Source: Paralvinella palmiformis (Eukaryota > Annelida > Polychaeta > Terebellida > Alvinellidae). From it: DNA of 64,000 bases. The translations under genes and the position numbers were made by a program. The notes under the pieces were generated by a model. The model did no database searches. It was not told the origin of the DNA and saw only the letters and a list, made by a program, of their open reading frames with translations. Each line of letters opens with the position of its first letter. Position 1 is the stretch's first letter. The DNA lies in NCBI GenBank assembly GCA_025642065.1, contig JAODUP010000351.1:43501-107500 (forward strand), read 5' to 3'. Shown piece by piece: positions 10,338 to 20,439 of the stretch.

Positions 10338-11257
10338 TTAGAAATAAAGTCTTTATATCTTGCTGGCATTCTGGTGCGTCGTTTTGGGCGACCTGCTGAG
10401 ACATCTGTCACATTTGAATTATGACTACTGTCTTGATTAAGTTCATCATTGTTCACTGTTATTATTTCTGGCACGTCTTGCGAATAATCGCTGTTTTCGA
10501 TTGTTGACTCGGTTTCAGGTGTAACATCATGGTCAGTTACTTTCCTGGAATGTGATGAATTTCTTGTTTTGTTGCCAAGAACAGGACTATTTGCTGTTAT
10601 CATGTTCCCTTTCACTTGCACCACAGACATTGATGCTGGATTATATGCTGGACACAATTTGTCCGTTTTCGTTTGTTTCATTAACACTGTATCCCCAACA
10701 TGGAGAGGAATGTTCGGTCGTACACAAGTTCTGGCATCTGCATACTGTTTTTGTTGCTGTTTCTGCTCTGCATCTCGAGTTCTCAGTTCTTTATCTTCAA
10801 CTCGAATGAATAGTTCGGGTAATAGCACTTTTATGTTCGAACCAAACAAGAGTTCTGCAGGTGGTCGACCTGTTGTCACATGTGGCGTTGCGCGGTAATT
10901 TCGTAGGAATTTGTACATTTCCTGTCTCCACGACTTCCCTTCCACAATAGCACTTTTAATTGCCTTGTTCAAAGGTTTCATAAAGTTTTCTGCTTGCGCG
11001 TTAGATCTTGGCCACAGTGGCGTAATCCGACGATGACGTATACCACAATATTGCATGAATTTACGGAATTCAAATCCTTGAAATGGCGGTCCGTTGTCAG
11101 TTTTTAATGTTTCTGGCATTCCGTGTGTTGCAAATATTTTGTCAAATACTGGGATTACACTTCTGGCTGATGTGGATCTCACCAGCTCCACCACAGGAAA
11201 TCGTGAATATTCGTCAAGAACTACTAGACAATAAACAATAAATGGTGTAAAATCCAC
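10334..11257 (-). CDS. Ty3/gypsy integrase, C-terminal Pol fragment
   Basis: A 307-codon open frame carrying the retroviral-type integrase core that inserts the cDNA of an LTR retrotransposon. Visible features: MDFTPF with the first catalytic Asp; VVLDEYSRFPVVE; KTDNGPPFQG with the second Asp at about residue 54; and PRSNAQAENFMK with the catalytic Glu at about residue 90. Next come the conserved NYRATPH and the FGS...LPEL region, the C-terminal chromodomain-less tail with HVGDTVLMKQ, and a polar end finishing PARYKDFISK. The usual HHCC zinc finger, RNase H and RT are missing upstream, where the sequence beyond 11257 is unrelated. This is a 5'-truncated element. The open frame is strikingly intact, so it may be young. 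Confidence 0.85.
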
Positions 11258-11259
11258 CC

Positions 11260-11969
11260 AAACTTAAGAACCCATAAATAATCTCTCACACGTATCTCCA
11301 TCACAGAGTGTATCGTATCATTTCTTAAGCAGTAGCCTCGGACCTCAAAAAGGAAAACAAACTCCCAACTAGCACATATGTCAAAAGGAAATGTACCTGC
11401 CTGTAGCAAATCAGGTAATCGAAATTAATGATCAGATAACTTTTTATTATCTAAAGTAGCATATATCTATTCTTCAACTTATCTATGTCCTGTTTATTGA
11501 TATATGCCAGAATAGAGCCATATTCAGATGAATTTAGGCATTTACCAATCATAAAAACATATATTTCCTAATAGTCAATGTTAAGCTATACATAATAACT
11601 AGATTCCAATTTCTTTTGGATATTCATGAAACTCAATGAACAATGTATATAAACATGAAGCCATATGAATTGAGTGTTTTATTGTAAAATGTCCTAATTG
11701 TTTATCAGGATGAATTTGACCTCAACCTGATTTGGCATACATTCTCATTCGCTGGCTTGATTCACAAAAACATTGAACTTTGTAAAGAAATCTATACGTT
11801 TTACACAAAACCGAGAAATATTTACTGACAAAAACAATGTACGCGTCCTTTAAAATCTCTACTGAATAAAATACTGCTTTAAAATCACAAGTTACCAACA
11901 TTTAAATTTGATACAATTATATAATTTATTAAGGGAATATTAATAAACTGAATCATATTACATTTAAAT

Positions 11970-12010
<41 letters not shown>
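11260..12010. other. AT-rich stretch without recognised gene
   Basis: No protein motif was seen. A (TA)n run occupies 11975-12008. Confidence 0.35.
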
Positions 12011-12011
<1 letters not shown>

Positions 12012-12080
12012 AAGTTGGGTAATATGAGCATTTGGGTAATATGAGCCACCTTCCACAAGCATAAGCTCATATTACCTATG
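12012..12080. promoter_or_regulatory. Clustered GGTAATATGAGC motifs, possible transposon end
   Basis: GGGTAATATGAGC occurs at 12017-12029 and 12034-12046, and its inverse GCTCATATTACC at 12065-12076. Multiple copies of one 12-mer in both orientations near the start of a pogo-like transposase region look like transposase binding sites in a terminal repeat. The matching right end was not found. Confidence 0.4.
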
Positions 12081-12399
12081 AGTGGTTAATATTAGATCTA
12101 TGTAATAATTATATACAATCCCTAAAACAAGGTGTAATTTCCTGCAATATGTATTCCCTATGTGTGATAAGTATTTGATATAATTTAAATCTTGTTTATA
12201 CAATAATCGATAATGGAATTTCTAAAAAAGACCTAAAAGAACAAGAAATGATCCTTGGCCAATTTAAGCCTCTATATATTGAACATTGTGCTATATATGG
12301 CTAACAATAAATGCTCAGATTTAATGTATGACCGTTTGTGTCGTTTGTAAATTATTTTGGTAGCAATTGTTTATGTTTCAGAAGATAACGAAGTTTATG

Positions 12400-13095
12400 A
12401 AGCACCATATCCGTGGCAAATGGATACACGAAGCTCTCTGCGCATCCGTGAGAGATGTAGAGATTTAGAGATGTACAAAACGTCAGAGAGATAAGCTAAC
12501 ACGGCAAATGGTGTTCCCCGACAGACATTTAGGCGCTACTCGAAGAAACTGCCCAATAAAGTGTTGACAAGGAAAGACAAGAAAATGTGTTTCTGCCCTT
12601 ACCAGTGATGAACGGGGAAAAATGTGACAACAGTTGTTTGTACATCAGCCACTAGTGCGTTCATACCACCGATGCTAATATTCCCTAGGGTTGGCTTTCT
12701 GCCAGAGCTGATTAATATCTCATCGTGCGCAACAAGTTTGGCTGATTCTGGATGGTCACAGCAGTCACACACACACAATTTGGAACTCATCCGCAAAGCA
12801 AGAGAGAGATGATTGTCATGATTATCTGCCTACCTTCTCATTGTACTCACACATTGCAGCCGTTAGAGGTAGCTCTGTTCAAAAGCCTTAATAATTGCTA
12901 TAACATTGAGGTGTAAGGATGGCTCCGAAATCACCCCGGTCGGTCATTTGACGAGAGAAATGTGGCAGAGATTTTTGGGATTGCATATGACAAAGCTGCA
13001 ACAGTCAAGAATGCAGTTAGTGTATTCAGAAAGAGTGAGATGCATCCTTTTAATCCACACATCCATACAGACGAAGACTTTATGATATGCAAATG
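12400..13095 (+). pseudogene. pogo/Tigger-like transposase fossil
   Basis: Decayed coding pieces, in order. An N-terminal helix-turn-helix part reads GVPRQTFRRYSKKLPNKVL near 12510-12560. A DDE-domain part, TVVCTSATSAFIPPMLIFPR, is followed by SGW near 12625-12770. LELIRKARE is near 12780. The closing region NVAEIFGIAYDKAATVKNAV then leads to FRKSEMHPFNPHIHTDEDF near 12955-13080. The order and motifs (PPMLIFPR, FRKTGIxPFNP) are those of pogo/Tigger transposases of the Tc1/mariner superfamily, often found in jerky-type proteins. Frames shift several times and the central DGH block is lost. Not functional. Confidence 0.78.
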
Positions 13096-13099
13096 ATAT

Positions 13100-14248
13100 T
13101 CAAATTATATCAAATGCTTATTTATAAAGGTTAACGGATATTTTAGTTAACGTATCCAAGTTGGTCACGATTTATAAATGTACACATACTATTCACAACG
13201 ATAATTTATTATTCCAGGTCGGACACGTCTTTGTGATGTTGGTGTGTATGTGGCTATTTTTTTATTTATTGAGTTATTATCAATTAGGCATACCCTAAAA
13301 TATGGATTGTACTAAAGCCTCATATATATGATCTTATTCAACAAATTCAAAATCGTTTATAGAAATGCTAAAAAAAAATATTAAAAGATATTTTCTAAAA
13401 ACGTTTTTAAAACGTAAACATTTTCAAAAACATTCTGGGAATATTCTGATAGACTGTAACAAACATATCGCAAGAATATTTTCAATTATGTTCTCATTAT
13501 TATATCATTTAGATTTCCATGACCATAATCTATTAGCATACAAAGTACTTTTGTGAGTAATTTAAAATATTTTGAAAATATTTGGTTGAAATGTTTTGCC
13601 CACACAATATGTCTTAACACAATAATTACCAGTTATATCTGTAGCGCACAGTTACCAATGTATTTGTGCATTTATTGGGCTGAATATGCGTGGAATAATA
13701 ACATACCGATTGGATCAGTGACTCAAATGCCGTTTCAGTTTCTCATAAAACGACCCACAGCCTTTACTTCAGAGAAACCAAACTGACTCAGGTTGACACA
13801 GTCTAGTAGCCGTTATTTTGGGCCAATCTACGATTATTGCGCGAGCTTGACCTGTGCATTTCCTGTAATTGTTCGAGCCGTCGCAAGTACGATTTACCTG
13901 TGATGTTAAAGGGAAACCTCAGTTTACTATCGTTTAATACGAGACGGGGAGAATATTATTGGATGATGAAGTCTGAAGGGATCCTTCTCTAAAGTTAAAT
14001 TAAAAACATGTTTTACTCCATCTAAAAGCGTTCACTTACCGACGTAGCAGAAGCATTGCTGAACTCAAGTTTCAGATTCCTAGCTTGTGACAGTACGTTA
14101 CACCTGTGCCACAGTTCCAACTGGATCAGTTGAACATATGTACGGAATATTATCTTTAGAAACAAAGGGAAATTGGTGTTCTCTAGAACCAATCGCCATA
14201 TTACATTACAACACAGGGGTTATAATAAAGTTGTTCTGATGTTTACTT
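13100..14248. other. Long stretch without recognised gene
   Basis: Two short open frames (13365-13556, 13553-13786) have no known motif and biased AT-rich composition. Nothing else was recognised. The far end adjoins the 3' side of the candidate minus-strand gene. Confidence 0.3.
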
Positions 14249-14470
14249 TTATTTCTCGACGTTACTTAATATAGCTACATCAGCATAAGTCATAAACCTT
14301 TCTACACCACACCTTAATCCATTCTCCGTTTGCCGTTAATGATACCCACTCCTTTCCTCGTCCTGGTTCTATGTTGCCGTCATACGCGTTGCTACATTCA
14401 CGTCCAGGTTTGAAATGACTACTATTAGTGCAGGGTGTATCAGGATCCATACACAGGTTTATAATTCCGG
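14249..14470 (-). CDS. Lectin-like exon of the candidate gene
   Basis: After an acceptor (ATATTTCAG) the frame reads GIINLCMDPDTPC, then NSSHFKPGRECSNAYDGN, GKEWVSLTANGEWIKV and ERFMTYADVAILSNVEK before TAA. The NLC...SSH...C-x-NAYDGN...EWVS...GEWIKV pattern resembles F5/8 type C or fucolectin-like galactose-binding modules in molluscan secreted proteins. The domain is short, so the last part may be lost or lie in another exon. An AATAAA overlaps the stop codon. Confidence 0.45.
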
Positions 14471-14601
14471 CTGAAATATAACATATGTTGATATATTTAT
14501 CGATTTCATGTTTATATTCAGGTCTGTATTATAAATATTATGTATACATTTTCACCTCGAAGTGTAACACTGAAGAGGTCCTATATAAGGCAAACGTATT
14601 T

Positions 14602-14674
14602 TTGTAGGTCTCGAAGGATGTTTAGTTATGTTGATGCTCTGTGCCTGTTGCCTCTTTATATGTACCCTAAAACA
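14602..14674 (-). repeat. 75 bp core repeat next to a CA-rich run, copy 1
   Basis: The minus strand reads TTTTAGGGTACATATAAAGA, GGCAACAGGCACAGAGCATC and AAACATCCTTCG, the same core found at 15448, 26122 and 27422. The start of the core is joined to a CA/TG-rich microsatellite, as in two of the other copies. Confidence 0.7.
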
Positions 14675-15386
14675 CACAGAGAGGGGGGGAGTGATATACA
14701 CACATACATACACACACACAAACAAACATGCATACACAAACACACACACGCACACTCAAATGCATATTCACACATATTCCATCTATTTACCAAGTTAACG
14801 CCACGTGAGTTCATCTCGAAGCTGTTTAGCTGCTTAACGATCAGAGAAGCTAGAAAAGGAGCCTTTTTTCTTCTTCAAATGTAGACCTAGTTCTAGTAAT
14901 GATGTGAGAATACTTTGTTTGTATAGGATTTATATAGGAAGAATTGTAACTGAAGCTAGAATAAAGCTGAAGTCAGCATCTGTGCTGTCGAAATATTGTG
15001 ATATATAGTTTTTGTTAACCACAGCAAATTTCTACTGACTGCTAACTCTGAGTTATATTTAACGTTTGTCAATATTTACCGTTTACTGCGAATTGTGGTA
15101 GGATTTCGTATGATTTTCCTATTCCAGTAGGTACTTATTTCCGCTTCTCTGTCCGAGTGGCACATTAGTCAGACACAGAAAGCGTATTGTCTGAGCCCTA
15201 GAGGCTGACGATTAGTCCTCAGTTACTTACCTCTGATTTGTAATTAGGTCTATGTGTATACAGGTTTATGGAGGAATAACTTTATATAAGCTTACACTTA
15301 TGCATATTTCAGTTTATGTTACTCTCCATAATATTGTACAACATGTTGAAAAGTGCTTTACATGTAAAATAAGACTTAAATTAACT

Positions 15387-15620
15387 ATATATATATATAT
15401 ATATATATATAAACAAACTGTTGAAGAATATATATATGTGTGTGTGTGTGTGTTTTATGGTACATAGTAAGAGGCAACAGGCACAGAGCATCAACATATC
15501 TAAACATCCTTCGAAACCTACGTCCATAAATCAAATTATGAGCGATATTAGGAGATTCGTATGCTTTCAAGTGAATGGATCATGTAACTATGAGAAATTT
15601 GTATATTATATATATTGTTT

Positions 15621-15655
<35 letters not shown>
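15387..15655 (+). repeat. 75 bp core repeat between microsatellites, copy 2
   Basis: (TA)n at 15387-15411 is followed by a TG run (15438-15452) and then the core (GAGGCAACAGGCACAGAGCA at 15470; AAACATCCTTCGAAACCTAC at 15502). Beyond 15525 the sequence is unlike the other copies. A second (TA)n lies at 15630-15655. The open frames here are repeat-driven. Confidence 0.65.
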
Positions 15656-15660
<5 letters not shown>

Positions 15661-15714
15661 AGTCACATGTGCGAACGTGCTTCCTAAAGATTTAAAAGTA
15701 ATGTTGTATAAACT

Positions 15715-16260
15715 TCCGGTTCTGTGAACCAGCTGGAAAGTTCATGATATCGATATTCCTCTCGTTAAGGAAATTGATAAATATACAAGCAATGTGCGGA
15801 CGATTGTTATCGTACTTGAAAATTAACCCTTCCTTCATTGCATGGGTCCCGGTTCTTTATTCTGGTGTCTGAATCCAGTTATGCCACCAGGTCGCACAAG
15901 GCATAGAGAGATTAGAGCGACTTGCTAAAGAGTTACCAGCTCACCCCATCACTGAGTCACCAGGATTTCCATCCAATTCGACCGCATTACATGCTGCAAA
16001 TCACTCTCCTTTATTTCTCTACACACCGACCATTATTGTGGGATTCAGTGATACGTCTTTTATCTGAGAACACAGTTGCACAGTCAGTGATGTTGATTTG
16101 ATGTTGTCGGCTGAAGTCCTCCTACCTGACTGTACTATGAACCTCGGTCAAGATGGCGTCTAAAACCTGTCTTCCTCCTGCTTTCTGATTCTAACAGTCT
16201 GGTCACTAACGTGGGTGTTATTTGTGAGCAGTTTCCGAAAGGAACAGCTCATTACATAAC
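15715..16260 (-). pseudogene. Old Tc1/mariner-type transposase fossil
   Basis: Translated on the minus strand from 16230 downwards, fragments read NTHVSDQTVRIR (the second helix-turn-helix block) and later YDNNRPHIACIFINFLNE and IDIM. The last matches the QDNARPHxAxxxxxFL block around the second catalytic Asp of Tc1-type transposases. Many stops and shifts are present. It sits in the putative intron of the PAN/lectin candidate, on the same strand. Confidence 0.6.
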
Positions 16261-16418
16261 GGTCCTTATGGCGTAGTACTCATTGACCTGGTATCCATAC
16301 ATACCCAGCCTGAAATTGACCAAGCACACTTCAGCTGGTCTCACCGACTCACTGACTGACCAGTCTCCCGAGTGAAGCCATCTTCTGCCAGTAGGACTGG
16401 TCTGCCAATTTAGTGGAC

Positions 16419-16535
16419 TCTCTCTCTCTCTCTCACTCACATCACACACACACACACATACATCACACCACACACACAAATCACTGTGAATAATACTTTC
16501 TGTATGTCTCTCTCTCTCTCTCTCTATACATATAT
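16419..16535. repeat. CT, CA and TA microsatellite cluster
   Basis: (CT)n at about 16419-16435, CA-rich 16445-16480, (CT)n at 16508-16525 and a short (TA)n after it. Low-complexity open frames here are not genes. Confidence 0.85.
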
Positions 16536-16564
16536 ATATATTGTGAAGACATTATTTTACAAAC

Positions 16565-16887
16565 CTTCATAAAATATTATCCAGGCCTTTTCCTCCATAC
16601 TCAATGGGTCTGTTACAGTTTTACTTTTATACCCAATACAGTGATCGTAATTTGTTATAAAGAGTTGCTAAGCATTTCTTATTTTGGTTACAAATATACA
16701 AACATTGTGATTCTGTTGATGTTTCAACGTAGAATATCTTCTCGCTCTCATGTGGTTTCTTCTCAGTTGGAATGATTTGTTTGGCACCAACTCCGGACCC
16801 ACCAACTCCTGACCCACCAACTCCTGACTTCCACAAAACCCAAAACAACAAACATATCCTTGCCTGTGTTAACATTGTTTCAGTCAT
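16565..16887 (-). CDS. Signal peptide and PAN/apple-like exon, frame broken once
   Basis: The start gives MLTQARICLLFWVLWKSG, a plausible signal peptide, followed by three GVGGS-type repeats encoded by a ~15 bp tandem. The PAN-like core is FYVETSTESQCLYICN, then KKCLATLYN, and after a one-base frame change CIGYKSKTVTDPLSMEEKAW and IIFYE. The spacing C-x3-C-x5-C...C fits an apple/PAN module. The in-frame stop at 16627 follows from the frame change. The donor is GAAG|GTTTGT. Confidence 0.42.
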
Positions 16888-16903
16888 AAGTGATGTAACC
16901 TTT

Positions 16904-16908
<5 letters not shown>

Positions 16909-16939
<31 letters not shown>
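16909..16939. repeat. (TA)n microsatellite
   Basis: About 15 TA units just upstream of the candidate signal-peptide exon. Confidence 0.85.
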
Positions 16940-16941
<2 letters not shown>

Positions 16942-17103
16942 TACTGATATTCTCACGACGCTTTCGGGCCAGGAAATTACAAAACAAGGTGAAATCGATC
17001 ACCGTCAACAGAATTGAATTATGATTCATCCATTATTTACAACTGACGGCTATCATTTCCGCGTACATTTCATTTTGCTGAAACTTGAACTGAATTGATT
17101 ATA

Positions 17104-17739
17104 CAGTCTAGGAAAAATGTTTGGAATCTATCGCTCATTTTTTCGTTTATGACATTTAGTCTGATAATCCAACTAATATAATGCATGTTTCATCCGTAAC
17201 CAGCATAAACATGTAGAATAGACTCAAATATATCTACTGCCAATATTTCGATGTGGTACGACCGATAGGGTGATTGTAATTAACCAATTACAGAGCGCCC
17301 TCTTGTTTGGTTGCCAATCCCTTTGAGACTGTTTAAGACCAATCCCACCTGACCGTGTCTAGCCAGAAGAACATTGCCTAAGTGTTCCGGATCACCCAGG
17401 GATCGATCTTTAAGATCCTGATGCGTCATCGGGATACTGGTCTAACCAAATCTGGTCGTACCAAAAATAAAACACAGCTAGACATGACCGATATCTGCTC
17501 CGACTGTGCTGTGATAGCCGAACAAAACCTTCATCTCAGCTCCGTGCTGACTGGATCCGTTTCACCAATGTTCCTGTGACAACTCGGCTGGTGAGTTATC
17601 GATTTTTGAACGCTGGTTATTTGGCAAGACGACATCTGATGAAGGCCCTACTGCAAAGAAGACACCAACAAGCGCGATTTGTGTGGGCGCGTGGGCACTT
17701 GAACTGGTCTGATGGTCACTGGCAACACGTTGTGTTGAT
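17104..17739 (+). mobile_element. Tc1-like transposon, 5' fragment
   Basis: Begins with the Tc1-type TA target (17102-17103) and the terminal sequence CAGTCTAGGAAAAATGTTTG. From about 17190 it parallels the copy at 55235 block by block: AACCAGCATAA, GAGCGCCCT, GATCGATCTTTAAGATCCTG, and GATATCTGCTCCGACTGTGC. It encodes decayed N-terminal transposase. A piece reads LVSYRFLNAGYLARRHLMK, then RRHQQARFVWARGHLNW, the conserved stretch before the first catalytic Asp. The copy stops at about 17739, before the DDE core. Confidence 0.8.
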
Positions 17740-17779
17740 GTTTCATTTAAAACCGACGCTTAAAATAGATAATATATAA

Positions 17780-18120
17780 TACTAATTATAATCGATAAAT
17801 AGAAATTAACTAAATGAAATATTTACTAATCCCCAGTCTGTTAGTATTCTTAAACACAACATAACTTGACCTAGTTACATAATATAATGGTATCTGTTAT
17901 CGTGTTGTATTTATCATTTATAAATACAATAAAGATCTTATATATATTTATAAATATCAAAACCTTAATACCCACAAAGTCCCATTCTCTGTCTACTGAA
18001 CTTTAGTATATTTATTTCTGATTAATTTATTTCATTCGATATCTCAGTTCGGCAAAAACGTCATAGACAGCTCACGAGAAGTCTCTAAAACTAATCGTTT
18101 ATAGCACTTATGGTGTTTAT
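17780..18120. other. AT-rich spacer, nothing recognised
   Basis: No gene or repeat family was recognised between the Tc1 fragment and the solo LTR. Confidence 0.35.
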
Positions 18121-18572
18121 TGTAATGTTGTCAATCCATAACAGTCCACAATTAATTATATCGAGGACTTAATGTTGGTATTTAGAATTGTAACGGACCG
18201 GAAACAGTTTAGAGAATAAACCAGATGGTCAAGGTTGTATCTGTGATTTATTAATAATATACTTGATGACAACCTACAAACATCACATTTATAACATTTT
18301 TACCTGTACATTAATCCTGTCTTTGGAAACGTATAGGTATTGGATCACTAATCAATTAATAAAGTCTTTTTAATCATATAATGAATAGCTGCTTGTCATA
18401 GGCACATGACAACAGCCAGCAACTGGCAACTACTAATCTAATTTTACTATATAAATTAATCTAAACACGTGTCATCTCATCCCATTCAGCAGCTATCAGT
18501 ATGCGTGTCTGTGGATGTTATCTATCTGACAAATTTATTATAATAAACCATGATCGATATCAACCTGTTACA
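18121..18572 (+). mobile_element. Solo LTR of the gypsy family seen at 10 kb
   Basis: A 452 bp sequence starting TGTAATGTTGTC and ending CAACCTGTTACA (TG...CA). Its first ~165 bases match the partial LTR at 9841-10008 in inverse orientation. It contains ACTATATAAATT near 18447 as a possible TATA box and AATAAA near 18543 as a possible polyadenylation signal. No internal gypsy sequence follows on either side, so it looks like a recombination product. I see no clear 4-5 bp target duplication. Confidence 0.72.
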
Positions 18573-19190
18573 ATTGAGGCAGTACACAATATATGTTTCA
18601 ATATTTGGTTGTCGCGGAGAATTGTTGTCTATTTAGAAGGGGTCTTCATTTCCCAATTATAAACACAGGAAGGCCTCAATGCCGACTTTTCTCCGAGGGG
18701 TGTTTCATCTTTCATTTTAGGAGAAATCGCCAATTTATGACCATATGTGTTGTGTGAATAATACAGCTGCTAGTCGGGTACTGAACTATGTTGGAAATAA
18801 GGAAGATAGCTTAAACAGAAAACATTTGGCATATGGTTCATAGACAAAATTAGAAAATCAGACAAATATTTGGCATAATTTAGTCGTCGTCAAAATAGAT
18901 TTACTCAACAGACGATGTCTTAATGGCGGCAAGTAGGACTCTCGATGTAATAACACCAGAATATCTCTCGGATACTTCAACTTTGGGATAAGTTATAGGC
19001 TGTTGCTATTTATCCGGACCCTGGCGTACACTAAAGTAACTATTTCTCGCTCGGGCAATTGAACTGCGCATGCGCACCTTCCAGGATATCCGGTAAAATA
19101 TAACACGCTGCCGGCTACAAGACACCTTACGAATTTTCTAAATCACCGACACTGTCTGCCTAACCCTAACCCTAACTCTAAACCGAAGTA
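18573..19190. other. Stretch without recognised gene; telomere-like run
   Basis: No coding motif. CCTAACCCTAACCCTAACTC at about 19158-19180 holds three CCCTAA-type units, a short interstitial telomere-like run. Confidence 0.4.
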
Positions 19191-19199
19191 TTTGTCCAA

Positions 19200-19432
19200 T
19201 TCTGTCAAGGTAACGTACAAGCAACACGATATCTCGTGGATGGTTGACCACATTAAATGTGGCTGCCGTATCCACTGAATTAATTAAAGGGGAGGCTATG
19301 AAAGATTCCCTGAGCACGTAATACACTTTTGTAGTGACCCCCCCCTAGGGGGTATTTCGGCTCCATCTTTCCGTACTGCTCACCTATGAGTTGTGTGGGG
19401 GGGGGGGCGTTTTAAACAGCCACTCAATAATA
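19200..19432 (+). mobile_element. SINE family B, headless copy
   Basis: Blocks ATATCTCGTGGATGGTTGAC, TATCCACTGAATTAATTAAA, GTATTTCGGCTCCATCTTTC and a G-rich run followed by a CCACTC block match the body of the full SINE at 7598-7960. The tRNA-like head and the tail are missing or diverged. Confidence 0.7.
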
Positions 19433-19554
19433 ATTAAATCGACCACACTGGAAATAAATGCTCGCACTTTCTAGTGATAGATCATGAAACGAATGAAAAT
19501 CAATCATAAGTACAAGAATAATTACTTCCCCCCCCTTTTATTAGTATGTAATAT

Positions 19555-20300
19555 TTTCAACTTATGAATGATAGCGTTTGACTGGCCAAAGGCAGGATAG
19601 TACCGAATATCCACGATGACTCCATATAAAGATATTGATTGCTGCCCAGAGACAAACTCCGCGTTTATGAGCACATTAAAATTATGATATTTAAAAGGCT
19701 TTTACACTTTTTAAATCAATGTATTTCACACAAAGAAAATAATACGTGCATTTAAAATCAGGTTTGCTGATACCAAACAGCGCGTAGTACAGAAGCCACA
19801 ATAATTGCAGATTTTACTGATTGGCCATCACACATGGTTACCACGTGTCCTGGAATACCTGGAAAATAACTAATTTATTTTCCAGGTACTGGAAATATCC
19901 TTGAATTTGACAAAATCAGGAAATATCCTGGAAAAAATCCACCTAGAACAAAAAAAACGTGAATAAATATTATGCATGTAGAAGAAAACTTCGATTGTAG
20001 AAGAAAAAGAGTACGTAGTCTTAATATCCTATGTTAGTTAAAAGTTAAATAAAAGTGGGTCGATCAGACAGGTAGAGAGAGGGGTGAGAAGAAGGCTGTT
20101 CCCTAAAATGTCAATAATCGATCATATATTAAATAAATATAATATGCCTTTTCGCACATATCTTGATTTAAACATTGTATATTTTGTCTTGGAAAATGGT
20201 AATTTTGTTATGGAAAAGTCCTGGAAAATAATAATATTTCCTTGGCTTGTGAACCATATCACGTGACAACAATGATAGGATTGGTTTTGGAAAGAGTGAT
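19555..20300 (+). repeat. Repeat C, copy 2, with an internal insertion
   Basis: Matches copy 1 from TTATGAATGATAGCGTTTGA through CCAAAGGCAGGATAGTACC, TTTTTAAATCAA, ATTTCACACAAAGAA and AATTGCAGATTTTACTG, then resumes at GACAACAATGATAGGATTG (20266). Between them, about 19838-20260 is extra relative to 9770-9790. Its ends read TGGTTACCACGTGTCCTGGAA and, inverted, ATGGTTCACAAGCCAAGGAA, so it is probably a small inverted-repeat element. Confidence 0.6.
19838..20260. mobile_element. Probable inverted-repeat element nested in repeat C
   Basis: Present in the 19.6 kb copy of repeat C and absent at the same point of the 9.8 kb copy. Its ends are imperfectly inverted (ATGGTT..CAC..G..C..GGAA). It has CCTGGAAAATA-type motifs near both ends. 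The target duplication is not clean (ATCACACA versus ATCACGTG). No coding capacity. Confidence 0.45.
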
Positions 20301-20439
20301 GTTGTGGTTATTACAACCCACTTCGAGGACATACGTGAAAACAATGATGCTAAGATCGATGATGCTTTGGCGGAATGGGACATGATAAAGACTAATTTTG
20401 ATCGAAGGCCACATAAATATGAACATACATTATTAATAA

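Larger units (their letters stand above)
14249..16887 (-). pseudogene. Candidate secreted PAN-plus-lectin-like gene, two exons
   Basis: Exon A (16887-16565) and exon B (14470-14249) join in phase: exon A ends with one base of a codon before a GT and exon B supplies two bases after an AG. The product would be a small secreted protein with a signal peptide, a Gly/Val repeat, a PAN/apple-like cysteine module and a galactose-binding-like (F5/8C or fucolectin-type) module. Such proteins are frequent in molluscs and are usually thought to bind glycans. Within exon A the frame changes once near 16635, so this is either a pseudogene or a sequence error. The ~2.1 kb intron holds transposon fossils and microsatellites. 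Gene structure is inference from motif and phase. Confidence 0.42.

Noticed and set aside
10552..10898. Plus-strand open frames over the integrase
   Set aside because: Shadows of the minus-strand gypsy integrase, which has clear catalytic motifs.
15252..15624. Open frames rich in Ile-Tyr or Cys-Val near 15.3, 22.4, 26.0, 51.6 and 63.8 kb
   Set aside because: They are translations of TA or TG/CA microsatellites.
18112..18576. ATTG on both sides of the solo LTR as its target duplication
   Set aside because: One ATTG overlaps the LTR's own first bases, so the two are not both outside the element; no clean 4-5 bp duplication is seen.
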